A stretch of 64,000 nucleotides of DNA, from assembly GCF_021462225.1 (NCBI RefSeq), contig NC_061804.1, forward strand, positions 44,765,975-44,829,974, given 5' to 3'. Of this stretch, positions 32,880-44,799 are shown piece by piece. How positions within the stretch are numbered: the first letter of the stretch is position 1; each line of letters begins with the position of its first letter. A program made the position numbers and the translations under genes. The DNA comes from Girardinichthys multiradiatus. Taxonomy: Eukaryota > Chordata > Actinopteri > Cyprinodontiformes > Goodeidae. Below the pieces are notes generated by a model. The model had not been told where the DNA came from. It made no database searches and was given only the letters and a program-made list of their open reading frames with translations.

Positions 32880-34480
32880 CCAGTTTCAGATGTTTCCACA
32901 TTTGTTAAGCAGTTAGCAAGCTCTTTGGTAGATGTTCATATGATTTGCTGAATAATTCCAGTGTGGAAGGGTTCTTTGATGCTACTGATCTTGAGCTGAA
33001 GCCTCTTTTTGGTTACAAATTTAGCAGACTTGACAGCATTAGGGAACGGTTTTCCATTATGTAGATAATGGGTAACATGGTACACAGAACATGTCAACAT
33101 ATGGGCAATTTTTCCACCTTCTCCCATCAGCATGATGAAATGTCTACCTTGTATGTCTCTGTCTTCAAGGCTTATCATAGAGTAATTACAAAACACCCCT
33201 AATTTAAGGGATTAGATTTATCCCAAGAGCTCAAACCTTATGGTAACCTCCTCTGATTTAGGTTTACTGATCAGTTTGTCAGTGCAGTGTTTGCATTGTG
33301 GCATGTTTTGTGTGGATATGTCACACATGATGTTGTGTCTGCTCTGTCTTGCTACTCACAGTATCTCTCCAATGGATTATAATATGTCCATCGATGTCTT
33401 TAAAAGGAGCATCCTGCTGGTGCTCTGGTAGGATCCATAGGAATAGCCTGTAGTTTTTTTTTATGTTCATACATTGTTGTACTTGTATTTGATTCTTAAG
33501 AGAGTAAACCTCCATCCTAATGTAGTTGAAGCTGCTTTCAGCGTAGAATTGACAGTTGAGGAGAACACGTCTGAACCAACCCCTACAAAGTCGCCTATAT
33601 GACATGGAAGGGCCCCTGTTGCCTTATGGAAATCATCTAGCCAGTACAGTACCAGACAGCTGGATACATTTTTGACACAGTGACCCCCAGCTTCTGCATG
33701 CTTGTTTTCACAATGTTGTACCAGAATAATGAAACACCTGCCAAGCCATGAACACATTTATTTAACTTCCATACAGTTCTTTCACTCTGTGCTTCTTGAG
33801 GTGGTTGGATTTACACATCTCAATATTTTCCTTGCAAAAAGCCTGCTTTAATGTCTGGGAATTCAGTTCCCATTTATTTTTGACAAATAACCGCTATTGC
33901 CAGCTTGCCAGAGACATGAGGAACATGTAGGCTAGTCTTTAGAAGTTCTTCAGTGTTTATTTCCTCAAAGCATCTTGCAAACAGTGCAATATCTGTTAGT
34001 GTTTCCATGAGAGTGCACACCTACCTCGTCAATATGCATTTCTGACCATTTATCCTTCTCTAATTCAAATATATTGTTGTCAAGTTCAGTTTTTTGGGCT
34101 TGTGTGAAAAATATTCTTCACCTCTTATTTTTTCTATTGTTTTTAGTGCATGACTTGGCATTTTCAGATGGTTTCACTTGAAGGTTGTTTACTTGTACCA
34201 TATTAACTGACTCCGTGGATCCAGCAGTTTCCTCCAGCTCACTGTATTCTAAGTTGTACTAATTTCTGTTTCACAGTTGCCTTTCCTGCCCGACTGATTA
34301 TTTTTCTAGCATATATTTAACCTGTTTCTTTGTTTGAATATTTAATTAATTGGTCCAATTTTCAGTTTCAGTCATCTTCAAAGTTTTTACAATATTCTTC
34401 AGGATTTTAGATTACTGTTACCCCAGCAAGTAATTATGTGAAATGAAGCCCACCTGAAATTATGGTTGCACCTGAACTTT
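32880..34480 (-). pseudogene. Ty1/copia-like pol remnant (reverse transcriptase and RNase H)
   Basis: Read on the minus strand, successive short frames match copia-type pol in order. ELEKDKWSEMHIDEVGV comes from the RT start (34080 region), then DSPTC-like and ELNSLDIK-like remnants, then KILRCV-NPTTSRSTE. The frame KLNKCVHGLAGVSLFWYNIV, YWLDDFHKATGALPCHIGD (33760-33600) follows; the usual CHVDD catalytic box is degraded to CHIGD. The RNase H end reads NAVKSAKFVTKKRLQLKISS and IKEPFHTGIIQQII (33196-32936), followed by TKELANCLT. No LTRs are found. The match is by recalled family pattern, but the order of blocks supports it well. Confidence 0.7.
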
Positions 34481-34723
34481 TTAGGAGATTGATAGCATGT
34501 GGGGTAATACAAATGCACTTCTCAATTTTTTGTTTTTTCTTTTAGTATTCTTTTTATATATTTTTTTTCTAATTTTACTTCACCAGCTTAAGACTATTTT
34601 GTGCAGATCCATCACATACAATAAGATTAAAAAACTTTCAAATTACAGGTTGGAATGAAATAAAATAGGTAAACAGCCAAGGGAGGTGAACACTGTTGCA
34701 AGGCGCTGTAGTTTCTCAAACCT

Positions 34724-34744
34724 GTATTATTATTATTATTATTA
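34724..34744. repeat. ATT trinucleotide microsatellite
   Basis: Seven tandem ATT units, about 50 bases downstream of the amot splice donor at 34795. Confidence 0.9.
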
Positions 34745-34795
34745 AGACACAACAAGTTGGCCCAACATTATAAGATTATTAGATATTATTCTCAC

Positions 34796-34941
34796 CTCCT
34801 CCTCTAGCTTAACCACTTTAGCCTGAGCATTGTTCAGTGCTTGGTCTCTGATCTCAATGTGTCTCCTTTGGTCATCTGCAGTTGAGCGCAGCGCATTCAG
34901 CTCCATTTCAAGTTTCTCTTTCTCTCGCAGAATTTCTTTAT
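34796..34941 (-). CDS. amot: angiomotin exon: coiled-coil segment [13 protein letters not shown]
   Basis: Acceptor GTCCATTTAG at 34942, donor GAGGAG|GTGAGA at 34795. Phase 1 in, phase 0 out. It encodes [40 protein letters not shown] and AKVVKLEEE. The [26 protein letters not shown] run is a hallmark of the AMOT coiled coil. The next exon starts LKKKQ, as in the human protein. Confidence 0.97.
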
Positions 34942-35404
34942 CTAAATGGACAACAGAACATAATACATTTATAATCATGGTAAAGATAGTGCACCCATCC
35001 ATATAACTCTTAGTGTTCAGTGTATTTTGTATGCATGTGGTGTGATATAATTGGATCCAGTAATGGAACACAGAAAGCACTGGATCATGTTTTAAATATT
35101 TTCTGTGCCCATCCACTGGCCACAACTCTTTTGTCTGTATTCTGTTTAATACAGATCAACCTAATCTAATACTTAATGAAAATGGATTCAGCTACAACAA
35201 CCTTAAATAACTTTCTCTAATAAAAAGAATACTGAAAAACACTCCAAACGCCCGAAATAAAAAATGCATTTACTTACAGCTGGTAGCTGTTGTTATCCAA
35301 CCTTTAAATATAACAAACAATATCTACATTGGAATTATTTTGAAAATGTTCTAAGCTACTGTACAGAAATTGGTTTTAGAACCATGGCTAAACTTGTGTC
35401 TTTG

Positions 35405-35944
35405 TGTCATGGGAAATGTGGGTTTTGCAGGACCAAAGAGCAAGTAGGAGGACGGGAGATGCATGGTGAGTTGAGAGGCCTTTAATAATGAAACAAACTG
35501 AAACTTACAAAACGGAACTCAGGCATGCAGGAACACGAGCACAAGGATCAAGGAACTTAGCAGTATGAACCCGTGATGATAACAGAAAACCAGAGAGTAT
35601 AAATACAGAGGCAAGGCAGAGAATGGACCAATGAACTAAGAGAGGAACTACTCAGAAGGGATGTGAAACAGCTGGTGACCAGGGATGCAGGAGAACTGAG
35701 GGAGAGCGACTAATTAACAAAGATGAGCATGGAGTGACAGGAAAACATCTAAGTAAACAATGACTGAACTAAAGGGGAACCAGATCTATTAGAAAATACA
35801 ACTAACATAGGAATCAAAGAAAGTAATCTAAACACAAAGGTAGAATAATCAATCTAAACATGAACTAGAATAATAGCAACTGAAGAATGTAGGGAAAACA
35901 GCCCCGAAACTCAAACCCAGATCTATCACAGGCAGATTATGACA
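35405..35944. mobile_element. solo LTR with 5-bp target duplication
   Basis: A 540-bp segment starts TGTCATGGG and ends ATTATGACA, so it has short inverted ends TGTCAT/ATGACA. It is bounded on both sides by CTTTG (35400-35404 and 35945-35949), a perfect 5-bp target duplication. A TATAAATA box lies at about 35598 on the plus strand. No internal retroelement sequence remains, as expected after recombination between two LTRs. The parental family (Gypsy-like or endogenous retrovirus) cannot be told from the LTR alone. It sits about 60 bases beyond the amot donor at 36004. Confidence 0.82.
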
Positions 35945-36004
35945 CTTTGTATGTTTCTGTGTGTTTGCATGTGTATATGTGTGTGTTCTGTGTGTTTCAC
36001 TAAC

Positions 36005-36097
36005 TCTGAGCAACCAGCTGGGAGATGGTTTTGCGATTGTCCTCAGAGCTTTCACACTCCTTAGAGGCGAGTTGTTTATTGGCCGTTTCCATTCGCT
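36005..36097 (-). CDS. amot: angiomotin exon: coiled-coil segment [11 protein letters not shown]
   Basis: Acceptor GTTTTAAAG at 36098, donor CAGA|GTTAGT at 36004. A 93-base exon, phase 1 in and out. With the joined bases it encodes [20 protein letters not shown] and [11 protein letters not shown], matching human [20 protein letters not shown] and TRKTISQLFAK. Both splice sites are below consensus (purine-rich acceptor end, GTTAGT donor), but the neighbouring phases require these positions. Confidence 0.94.
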
Positions 36098-36532
36098 CTT
36101 TAAAACAGCAGCATAAGACAAATGCATCATGACATCCAGAAACAAATATGTTAAAAAACTTTTGGTTTATTTCTCAAATATGCTAAAATAATGAAGTCAG
36201 ATTTATTGGTACCCCTAAAGAGAGGCTAGAAGATTAAAAGTAAACTAATGAAGTCCTTACTTATGACTAATAAGTTACAATATATACTAATTGGACACTA
36301 TTAGGTAGACCAGCTCAAAGGCTTGTTAACTCAAATAGTGAATCTGCTGGTAGCAACACAGAAATCTCAAGGATTTAAATTTAGCTGTAAACCTCTGTGT
36401 AAAGTTACTTTGAGATGAAAGGTTGTCAGTTCCACATGGGCTGGTCATTTCAGAAATTAGCATCATGGACATGCAGCTGACAAATCTGAGGATGACCTAA
36501 AAAAGGGGAGTAGGGTGGGATGATATTGATTT

Positions 36533-38875
36533 ATTTTATTTTTTTTATCGTGTCCTGTCCAGCAGAGTAGAACTCAGAATTGTTGTCTGAGTGCCAAGAA
36601 GAAGCCGAACAGATTTACTTTCACAAATGGATCATTACGGCTAATGCTATAATGCTCTGCTTGATATTTATAAAAGAAGCTTTATTAGAAACTGCTTTGG
36701 CATTATTTCAATTGTTAGACAGACACACTGAGACAGAAACGAAAAGGAAAGAAATAAGAATCAAAAAAGAGAGATGTGGGGCAAAAAGGAAAAAGGGAGA
36801 AAAGGAGAAGAGAATGGAGGAGAGAAATAAGGATGAAGAGAATACAAGATAACACCCTAGAAGATTGCTTCTACACCTGCAGAAACATATATAATAACAG
36901 CATTGTTACCAAACAGTGCACGGTACTAATGAATGCAAAATGTACTATATTTGGTGGTAACTGCAGGTCAATATAGAATATCTATGTATCTGTTAATACG
37001 TGAATCTAAACACCTGTGGGTTTAAGTGTGGGTGAACTTGTGTACACAAGGTTTCTCCATAAAAATATGCAATAGCGAGTGTGAGGAGCCACAGACCTTC
37101 CCCTTTGACCCAAGACAGAGATCCGAGTCACAAACATCCAAAGGCCCCCCATAGTGCCGGAACCCTAGGAGAACCACCGCCGGGACTATCGCAATCAATC
37201 CTCCCCCCCGCCCCCAGCAGCCATGGACCCAGAGACCATGGGACACATCACTCCCCAAGTAGAGGCCCGACAGAACCAAGGGGGCCCAAGCCCCGGCAAG
37301 CAGCCACCGGGAGTGAGCCGGCACTCAACAAAGAACCCAGCACCAGCCAATGGCAGGGAGTGTGGCGGGGAGGAAATAGGCCCCACATTTGATGAGGGGC
37401 CTAAACTGATCCAGGAGAGGGAGCAACCCAAGACCCAACCTCAAACAAAAACAGGTACACCCAGTCACAATCACACTCATGCTTACACATAAAAACACTC
37501 GCACCCATGCACCCAACGTAAAGACACACAACAACGGACGTCGTTCACTCACTTACACTCCCCATACATACTCTATACTCCCAGGTCCAGGTGCCGATAC
37601 CCTAGAGGGACAACCAGCCCCCAGACCCAGGAGGTGGTCCCCTTCCTTCCTGGGTAGAAACAGCAGACCGCCCCAGCACCAGCCCAGACTAGTGCCAGCA
37701 ACGCCGGAACCCGAGCGACCCCCCGTCCACATCTGGAGAGGGGGCCATGTACAAAAAAGGGGTCTATTTGGTCCAAACAAGCCTGCTAACCAGAGCCATC
37801 ACAGGATAAAACAGTCCTAACGCCCCAATAAAATCCGATCTCAACCCCATAAGCCCCCCACCTCCGATAAACTCCCAACATGAATCTCCCCACAGGGCCA
37901 CCCCCAGCCAGGACACAGATATCAAACACATGTTCCCGAACCCAAACCCCATAAATTCCCTCCTGACAAGGACACACCTCCACAGATGAGCTCCACCCCC
38001 GAAAAGCCAACGAAGACACACCCACACAGCGCAAGCTCCACATACGGCCCCACTTCAAGCACTCCCGTCGTATCCTGCCACACAGCACACAGCGATGGCA
38101 AGGTAAGAACCCCACGCAATGCCACCCCAGCCTCCCACCACAGGCGTAACAGAGCAGACACCACCAAGCACCGTGCTCACAAAGGAACCCCCAACCCCAC
38201 ACCAAGACGGGACAAACTCACCTAGCAAGAGGTCCCCCAGGCCCAGCGGCACGCACCTGGGGCCAGCAGTCCCCACCACGCCCCCTGCATCCACACAAAC
38301 ACACCACATCACTGCCACTGCAACAAAAGCCCAGAGAAAAATATTAACCAGCTCAGCTTTACCATCACCGCTCAGCCGATTCAAATGCTGGTGACCCCAC
38401 ATCCAAAATGAGCACCCAAACCCCACACGCTGCAACCCCTCCACGCCACCGTCCAGCCCGCTTCCCCAATCCCCCCTCTGGACACAACAGCCAGTGGAGC
38501 AGCACACCGCCAAGCCCGCCCAACCATCCGGCCAACGGCAGCAGCCCCAGCTCGCCTATCCATGAGAGAGAAACATGGGCCAGCCGGGTAACCAGGCCGA
38601 GCAGGCCAACCGCTCCAGGCCAAGAACAACCCGCCAGCCACCCCAGTGCAGGCACAAGACATGCTCCAACGCTCCACCTACCCGACCGCAGCCCGGTGCC
38701 CAACCAGGGGCCAGAGCCACAGAAGGAAGCATCGGAGGAAGGCCACCACAGCACACCAAAGACCAGGCACCCCACCAACCCCACACCCCAACCCCATAGA
38801 TGTCCCAGTATGCCGGCAACACATCCCAATCAACGCCGCACACTGCCCAGCCAAGAACCCCCCCCACAGATTTAG
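36533..38875 (+). repeat. strand-asymmetric C/A-rich dispersed repeat, copy B (longer)
   Basis: 36533-37750 matches copy A (11820-12830) in order and orientation. From 37750 to 38875 the plus strand stays overwhelmingly C and A (many CCAC, CCCA and ACAC words) with very little T, and no partner occurs in this window. The bias removes stop codons, so overlapping frames of up to 155 codons appear on both strands (for example 38408-38875 plus and 38365-38829 minus). They are Pro/Thr/His-rich or Gly/Trp/Val-rich and show no domain. The element class is unknown. Confidence 0.75.
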
Positions 38876-39107
38876 TTTTGAAGTTCAGATGAGGTTAGGT
38901 TTATACTAATGGTAAAGTTAAACTTTTCCATTTAACTCAAGAAGTTCCAAAACTAACTAAGTGGCAACATGCACACCTGTAAATATCCATGTTTAGTTTA
39001 ATAAATGTTCAAATGTTGGAACATTTAACTGTTTCCACCTATGTTTGACAATGTCTGAATGCATTTAAATTATTTTGATTGAGTTTTAATTGTAAAATCA
39101 AAATCCA

Positions 39108-39465
39108 ATGTTGGTAGCACTGTTGCCTTGCGGGCTGGGAACACTGTTGCCTTGCAGCAAGAAGGACTGGGTACAACTCCCGGCAGGAGGTCTTTCTGCA
39201 TGGAGTTTGCATGTTCTCCCACTGCATGTGTGGGTTCTCACCAGGTACTCCGGCTTCCTCCCACAGTCAAAAAACATTGGTCTCTCTAAATTGCCCTTAG
39301 GTGTGAATGAGTGCGTGCATGGTTGTTTGTCCTGTATGTCTCTGTGTTGCCCTTGGATTGGCGACCTGTCCAGAGTGTACCCTGCCTCTCGCCCTTAGAC
39401 TGCTGGAGAAAGGCACCAGCTCCCTCGTGACCCACTATGGAATAAGCAGTATAGAAGATGAATCA
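39108..39465 (+). mobile_element. tRNA-type fish SINE
   Basis: Contains the widespread fish SINE core GCATGGAGTTTGCATGTTCT, then TCTCTAAATTGCCCTTAGGT, GATTGGCGACCTGTCCAG and a TCAATCAATCAA tail. The tRNA-like head is degenerate (TGGTAGCACTGTTGCC; weak B box). A minus-strand copy lies at 62290-62640. Stretch 38876-39107 shows nothing. Confidence 0.82.
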
Positions 39466-39572
39466 ATCAATCAAAATCCACATTGAATTACTTACATCCA
39501 TACAAAATTGGGGTGAGTTTGTATCTTGCAAAAGCATTTTAACAACATGGTAAATAGTTGATCCTTTTCCTA

Positions 39573-39725
<153 letters not shown>

Positions 39726-40384
39726 CTACACACAAACAAAGCACACAGTAAGTGATTTATTAATTTTATTGCTGTGTACCCACTTTGTACTAGTTATCAT
39801 TTGCACGGAAGTGCGTTGGGTCAAAACAGATCGCTGGATTTTTGCCATATGTAGTTTCTCCAGTAACTGTAACACTTCAATATAGAACAAAACGGAGAAG
39901 AGCACTGCATAGGAATCAGAAGCTAGATGTTTCAACTGATGTATTTTGCTGTTTAGAATGGGAGATGCCATACCCCCTTTTCATGCATAAAACTGCATGT
40001 GAATGCTACTGAACTCCAATCCAGATATATTGTGGTTCTTTTATGTCAGCTTCATTTGTGAAAAGAGGCTATGGACTTAGTTTGCCACTATTCTGTATTT
40101 GGGGCATGTGGTATTTACAGGAGTTACATTTGCCAGGCTGTCAATAGGTTGTAGCAAATACAAAACACCTATATTCCTTTGAAAAGCTACTAATTTGGTT
40201 AGTTATTAGAGCCCTTTGCAAAAGTAGTAATATCCCTTTAACATTTTCCACATTTCATCATGTAATAGCTTTACATTTTTAGTTATTTTGCAGTCACAAA
40301 TATGTGGGTTCCAAGCTAGCTTCCTCTCATTTAACATATCAATGTGCACCAAGGAAAGCACTTGAAGTTGCTAACTGATCTGTA
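39726..40384. other. intron sequence without recognised feature
   Basis: AT-rich intron upstream of the coiled-coil exon at 39581. No repeat, conserved frame or RNA gene recognised. Confidence 0.5.
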
Positions 40385-40495
40385 TAACGTTGTATTCATG
40401 TGTTTGTGAGTGTGACTGGGTGAATGTGGCTTTAGTTTTAAGTCCTTTGAATTGTCAGTATGACCAGAAAAATGGCATATAAATTAAATGTACCT
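40385..40495 (+). mobile_element. SINE fragment (3' part of the family at 51217)
   Basis: GTGTGACTGGGTGAATGTGG, then TTTGAATTGTCAGTATGACC and a decayed GGCATATAAATTAAATGTAC follow the 3' half of the SINE at 51217-51465 (GAGTGAATGTGGCTCTAGTG, TGGTCTGTGTGACTGG, CTATATAAGTTCAGTCC). The tRNA head is missing. From 40496 to 40915 nothing further is recognised. Confidence 0.65.
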
Positions 40496-41243
40496 AGTTC
40501 CCCTAAAAGTTGCTGCTGTAATTTCAGTAAAAGGTGGTTCTACAAAATATTGACCAAGGGATCTGAATACAAATGGAGACCTCAAAGGGCTTTACACTAC
40601 AATAAGTCATCCACCCATTTATACAGACATTCAAATGCTGACAGTGGTAAGTTACATTGTAGCCACAGCTGCATTGGGGCAGATTCGACCGAAGTAAGGC
40701 TACCATACAATCGGTGCCGCCGAGCCCTCTGACCACCATCAGCAGGCAGAGCAGGGGTTCAAACCGACAACCCACCGTTTGCAAGACGAACTACCACTGC
40801 CACCACTGTCTCCCTAAATGCACACCACTTCTCATATTTTTATTGGTAAAACATTTTGGAAACCATACGTCATTTTTCTTCATGCATTATTTTGTGTTGG
40901 TCCACCACAGAAATACTGGTCCTTCTCAAAATATTAGCATATTGTGATAAAGTTCATTATTTTCCATAATGTCATGATGAAAATTTAACATTCATATATT
41001 TTAGATTCATTGCACACTAACTGAAATATTTCAGGTCTTTTATTGTCTTAATACGGATGATTTTGGCATACAGCTCATGAAAACACAAAATTCCTATCTC
41101 ACAAAATTAGCATATCATTAAAAGGGTCTCTAAACGAGCTATGAACCTAATCATCTGAATCAACGAGTTAACTCTAAACACCTGCAAAAGATTCCTGAGG
41201 CCTTTAAAACTCCCAGCCTGGTTCATCACTCAAAACCCCAATC

Positions 41244-42524
41244 ATGGGTAAGACTGCCGACCTGACTGCTGTCCAGAAGGCCACTATTGACACCCTCAAG
41301 CAAGAGGGTAAGACACAGAAAGAAATTTCTGTACGAATAGGCTGTTCCCAGAGTGCTGTATCAAGGCACCTCAGTGGGAAGTCTGTGGGAAGGAAAAAGT
41401 GTGGCAGAAAACGGTGCACAACGAGAAGAGGTGACCAGACCCTGAGGAAGATTGTGGATAAGGGCCGATTCCAGACCTTGGGGGACCTGCGGAAGCAGTT
41501 GACTGAGTGCGGAGTAGAAACATCCAGAGCCACCGTGCACAGGCGTGTGCAGGAAATGGTCTACAGGTGCCGCATTCCCCAGACCTGGGTTACAGAGAAG
41601 CAGCACTGGACTGTTGCTCAGTGGTCCAAACTACTTTTTTCGGATGAAAGCAAATTCTGCATGTCATTCGGAAATCAGAATCAGAATCAGAATCAGAAAA
41701 GCTTTATTGCCAAGTACGTTTTTGGACATACAAGGAATTTGTTTTGGCGTAGTCGGTGCAATACAGTACAAGTTAAACAGTACAAACATATCTACAATAT
41801 AATATAAATATAAGTGCACAGTTTTAAGTGAGTGAGAGTAAATATAGAGCAGTATAAGATGAGTCCAGTATAAGAGAGTCCAAGCTGAGCGTTAATGTAA
41901 CGCATAGTTACAGGTTACAAGTGTCCTGTCAGCAAAAAAAGGGGGGGTGTGGGGGAAAGGGACAGTGTCAGGGTGGTTTCCGGGCTTTGTTAACCAGGTG
42001 CCAGAGTCTGGAGGAAGACTGGGGAGAAGGAAATGCCAAAATGCCAGAAGTCCAGTGTCAAGTACCCACAGTCAGTGATGGTCTGGGGTGCCGTGTCAGC
42101 TGCTGGTGTTGGTCCACTGTGTTTTATCAAGGGCAGGGTCAATGCAGCTAGCTATCAGGAGATTTTGGAGCACTTCATGCTTCCATCTGCTGAAAAGCTT
42201 TATGGAGATGAAGATTTCATTTTTCAGCATGACCTGGCACCTGCTCACAGTGCCAAAACCACTGGTAAATGGTTTACTGACCATGGTATCACTGTGCTCA
42301 ATTGGCCTGCCAACTCTCCTGACCTGAACCCCATAGAGAATCTGTGGGATATTGTGAAGAGAACGTTGAGAGACTCAAGACCCAACACTCTGGATGAGCT
42401 AAAGGCCGCTATCGAAGCATCCTGGGCCTCCATAAGACCTCAGCAGTGCCACAGGCTGATTGCCTCCATGCCACGCCGCATTGAAGCAGTCATTTCTGCA
42501 AAAGGATTCCCGACCAAGTATTGA
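41244..42524 (+). pseudogene. Tc1-like transposase disrupted by a LINE fragment
   Basis: The frame starts MGKTADLTAVQKATIDTLKQ, lacks the same 14-residue linker as the copy at 9380, and runs to LFSDESKFCMSFGNQ. There a 318-bp insert breaks it. It resumes at 41996 with GARVWRKTGEKEMPKCQKSS and continues through FQHDLAPAHSAK and SPDLNPIENLW to PTKY. Apart from the insert, the two halves are nearly free of lesions. Confidence 0.94.
41678..41995 (-). mobile_element. 5'-truncated LINE 3' end nested in the Tc1-like element
   Basis: The left edge is a tandem GAATCA run followed by GAAAAGCTTTATTGCCAAGT, the complement of a LINE 3' end with an AATAAA signal and TTCTGA-repeat tail. The same ending occurs at 3693. 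The right part has a poly-G run (about 41940) and no coding sequence. It inserted after GGAAATCA of the transposase gene, so it is younger than that copy. Confidence 0.8.
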
Positions 42525-42869
42525 GTGCATAACTGTACATGATTATTTGAAGGTTGACGTTTTTTGTATTAAAAACACTTTTCTTTTATTGGTCGGATGA
42601 AATATGCTAATTTTGTGAGATATGAATTTTGGGTTTTCATGAGCTGTATGCCAAAATCATCCGTATTAAGACAATAAAAGACCTGAAATATTTCAGTTAG
42701 TGTGCAATGAATCTAAAATATATGAATGTTAAATTTTCATCATTACATTATGGAAAATAATAGAACTTTATCACAATATGCTAATATTTTGAGAAGGACC
42801 TGTATATTGAAGTTTCTGGTTGTAATGTTACTAAATTAGCCCACTGAGAGAAAATAAAGTATATTTGTA

Positions 42870-42898
42870 TTCTATGCTATTCTATTCTATTCTATCGT
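42870..42898. repeat. TTCTA pentanucleotide microsatellite
   Basis: About five imperfect TTCTA units (GCTATTCTATTCTATTCTAT), just right of the Tc1-like element. Confidence 0.9.
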
Positions 42899-43604
42899 AA
42901 ATGCATGTCTGGAAGAGTAAAGCAGAACATAAGGTCCATGCAACACTGGTGCCAATTTCACTTTCACAATTACTCTGCTTTACTTAAGATAAAAACATGA
43001 AAACATTAAACATTACTAAAAACCTGGGTTAGCAAAAGAATAGCAAAAGCATGTTGTCTTACTTTCCTGCTGTTAGTGTATGTTGTTTAGTGCAAATTAC
43101 TTGCAGCTCAGTTTATAAGTAATATATTTTGATTATATAATTTTTTACACCAAATGGTGTTTATAAGCTCTGCTTAAAACGATGTGTCTGCAGCACTGTA
43201 TAGTTCAGAGGTGGGAAAATATGTAGGACCGATCCTGCCATAGTTAAGAATAAAATTATAAATAATTAAATAGTCTAATTTAATTACTCTCCCAATAAAT
43301 AGTTTATCACAGGAATGGATGTGCCATTAAATGCACCAAAAGAAGAAGAGATTTTTTTAGTAACTGATGAAAATATCAAAATGATATTTTAATTTAAATT
43401 TTGAGCTGTTGTAATTTATCTCTGTCATAATAAAATTTTTTTTTCTTTGTCTCTTTTTTTGACCAATGTGATTTTGTTAATACGTTTTCTTTCCCAGGCC
43501 TTTGATTTTTTCATATTTATTCCCTCACCCAAAAATTATGAAACATTTTTTACGTAAAACAAATTCAGATTAATATTTCTCATTTTAATGACTAAACAGG
43601 TGTA
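42899..43604. other. intron sequence without recognised feature
   Basis: AT-rich sequence between two Tc1-like elements. No frame, repeat or RNA recognised. Confidence 0.5.
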
Positions 43605-44786
43605 CAGGGGTTGGACAATGAAACTGAAACACCTGTCATTTTAGTGTGGGAGGTTTCATGGCTAAATTGGACCAGCCTGGTAGCCAGTCTTCATTGATTG
43701 CACATTGCACCAGTAAGAGCAGTGTGAAGGTTCAATTAGCGGGGTAAGAGCACAGTTTTGCTCAAAATATTGAAATGCACACAACATTATGGGCGACATA
43801 CCAGAGTTCAATAGAGGACAAATTGTTGTTGCACGTCTTGCTGGCGCATCTGTGACCAAGACAGCAAGTCTTTGTGATGTATCAAGAGCCACGGTATCCC
43901 AAGGTAATGTCAGCATACCACCAAGAAGGACGAACCACATCCAACAGGATTAACTGTGGACGCAAGAGGAAGCTGTCTGAAAGGGATGTTCGGGTGCTAA
44001 CCCGGATTGTATCCAAAAAACATAAAACCACGGCTGCCCAAATCACGGCAGAATTAAATGTGCACCTCAACTCTCCTGTTTCCACCAGAACTGTCTGTCG
44101 GGAGCTCCACAGGGTCAATATACACTGCCGGGTTGCTATAGCCAAACCTTTGGTCACTCATGCCAATGCCAAACGTCGGTTTCAATGGTGCAAGAATTAC
44201 GGTGTGGAGAAGCCCCAAAGAAGAGTACCACCCAGACTGTTGCATGCCCAGAGTGAAGCATGGGGGTGGATCATGATGGTTTGGGCTGCCATATCATGGC
44301 ATTCCCTTGGCCCAATACTTGTGCTAGATGGGCGCGTCACTGCCAAGGACTACCGAACCATTCTTGAGGACCATGTGCATCCAATGGTTCAAACATTGTA
44401 TCCTAAAGGTGGTGCCTTGTATCAGGATGACAATGCACCAATACACACAGCAAGACTGGTGAAAGATTGGTTTGATGAACATAAAAGTGAAGTTGAACAT
44501 CTCCCATGGCCTGCATAGTCACCAGATCTAAATATTATTGAGCCACTTTTGGGTGTTTTGGAGGAGCGACTCAGGAAACGTTTTCCTCCACCAGTATCAC
44601 ATAGTGACCTGGCCAGTATCCTGCAAGAAGAATGGCTTAAAATCCCTCTGACCACTGTGCAGGACTTGTATATGTCATTCCCAAGACGAATTGACGCTGT
44701 ATTGGCTGCAAAAGGAGTCCCTATACCATACTAATAAATTATTGTGGTCTAAAACCAGGTGTTTCAGTTTCATTATCCAACCCCTG
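43605..44786 (+). mobile_element. Tc1-like element, family 2, copy 2
   Basis: 1182 bp with TA on both sides (43603-43604 and 44787-44788) and the same short inverted repeats (CAGGGGTTGGACAATGAAAC) as the copy at 16105-17264. It carries different coding lesions from that copy. Confidence 0.95.
43789..44734 (+). pseudogene. Tc1-like transposase (family 2), inactivated by deletion
   Basis: From ATG at 43789 (MGDIPEFNRG) a one-base change of frame occurs near 43890; the frame then reads VMSAYHQEGRTTSNRINCGR and KRKLSERDVRVLTRIVSKKH. After FQWCKN, about 60 bases encoding the first catalytic Asp block (HVLFSDEST in copy 1) are missing and the frame jumps to YGVEKPQRRVPPRLLHAQSE. It keeps MMVWAAISWHSLGPILVLDG and LYQDDNAPIHTARLVKDWFD (second Asp). 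A stop interrupts PWPA-stop-SPDLN just before the Glu block. The end, MSFPRRIDAVLAAKGVPIPY, is intact. Confidence 0.93.
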
Positions 44787-44799
44787 TATTTTCTCTACT

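Larger units (their letters stand above)
40916..42802 (+). mobile_element. Tc1-like element, family 1, short sublineage, with nested LINE insert
   Basis: TA on both sides (40914-40915 and 42803-42804) and 200-bp inverted repeats; the first bases read CTGGTCC instead of CAGGTCC. Total 1887 bp; without the 318-bp insert at 41678-41995 it is 1569 bp, almost exactly the size of the copy at 9052-10619, whose 42-base coding deletion it shares. Confidence 0.95.

Noticed and set aside
34742..35125. A 127-residue stand-alone protein beginning upstream of the coiled-coil sequence
   Set aside because: The part before 34941 is intron read-through; the acceptor GTCCATTTAG and the phase show that only 34796-34941 is coding.
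38365..38875. Overlapping frames of about 150 codons on both strands (Pro/Thr-rich plus, Gly/Trp-rich minus)
   Set aside because: They result from the strong C/A bias of the repeat, which removes stop codons in several frames at once. No domain, no start context and no conservation of the frame in the partner copy.
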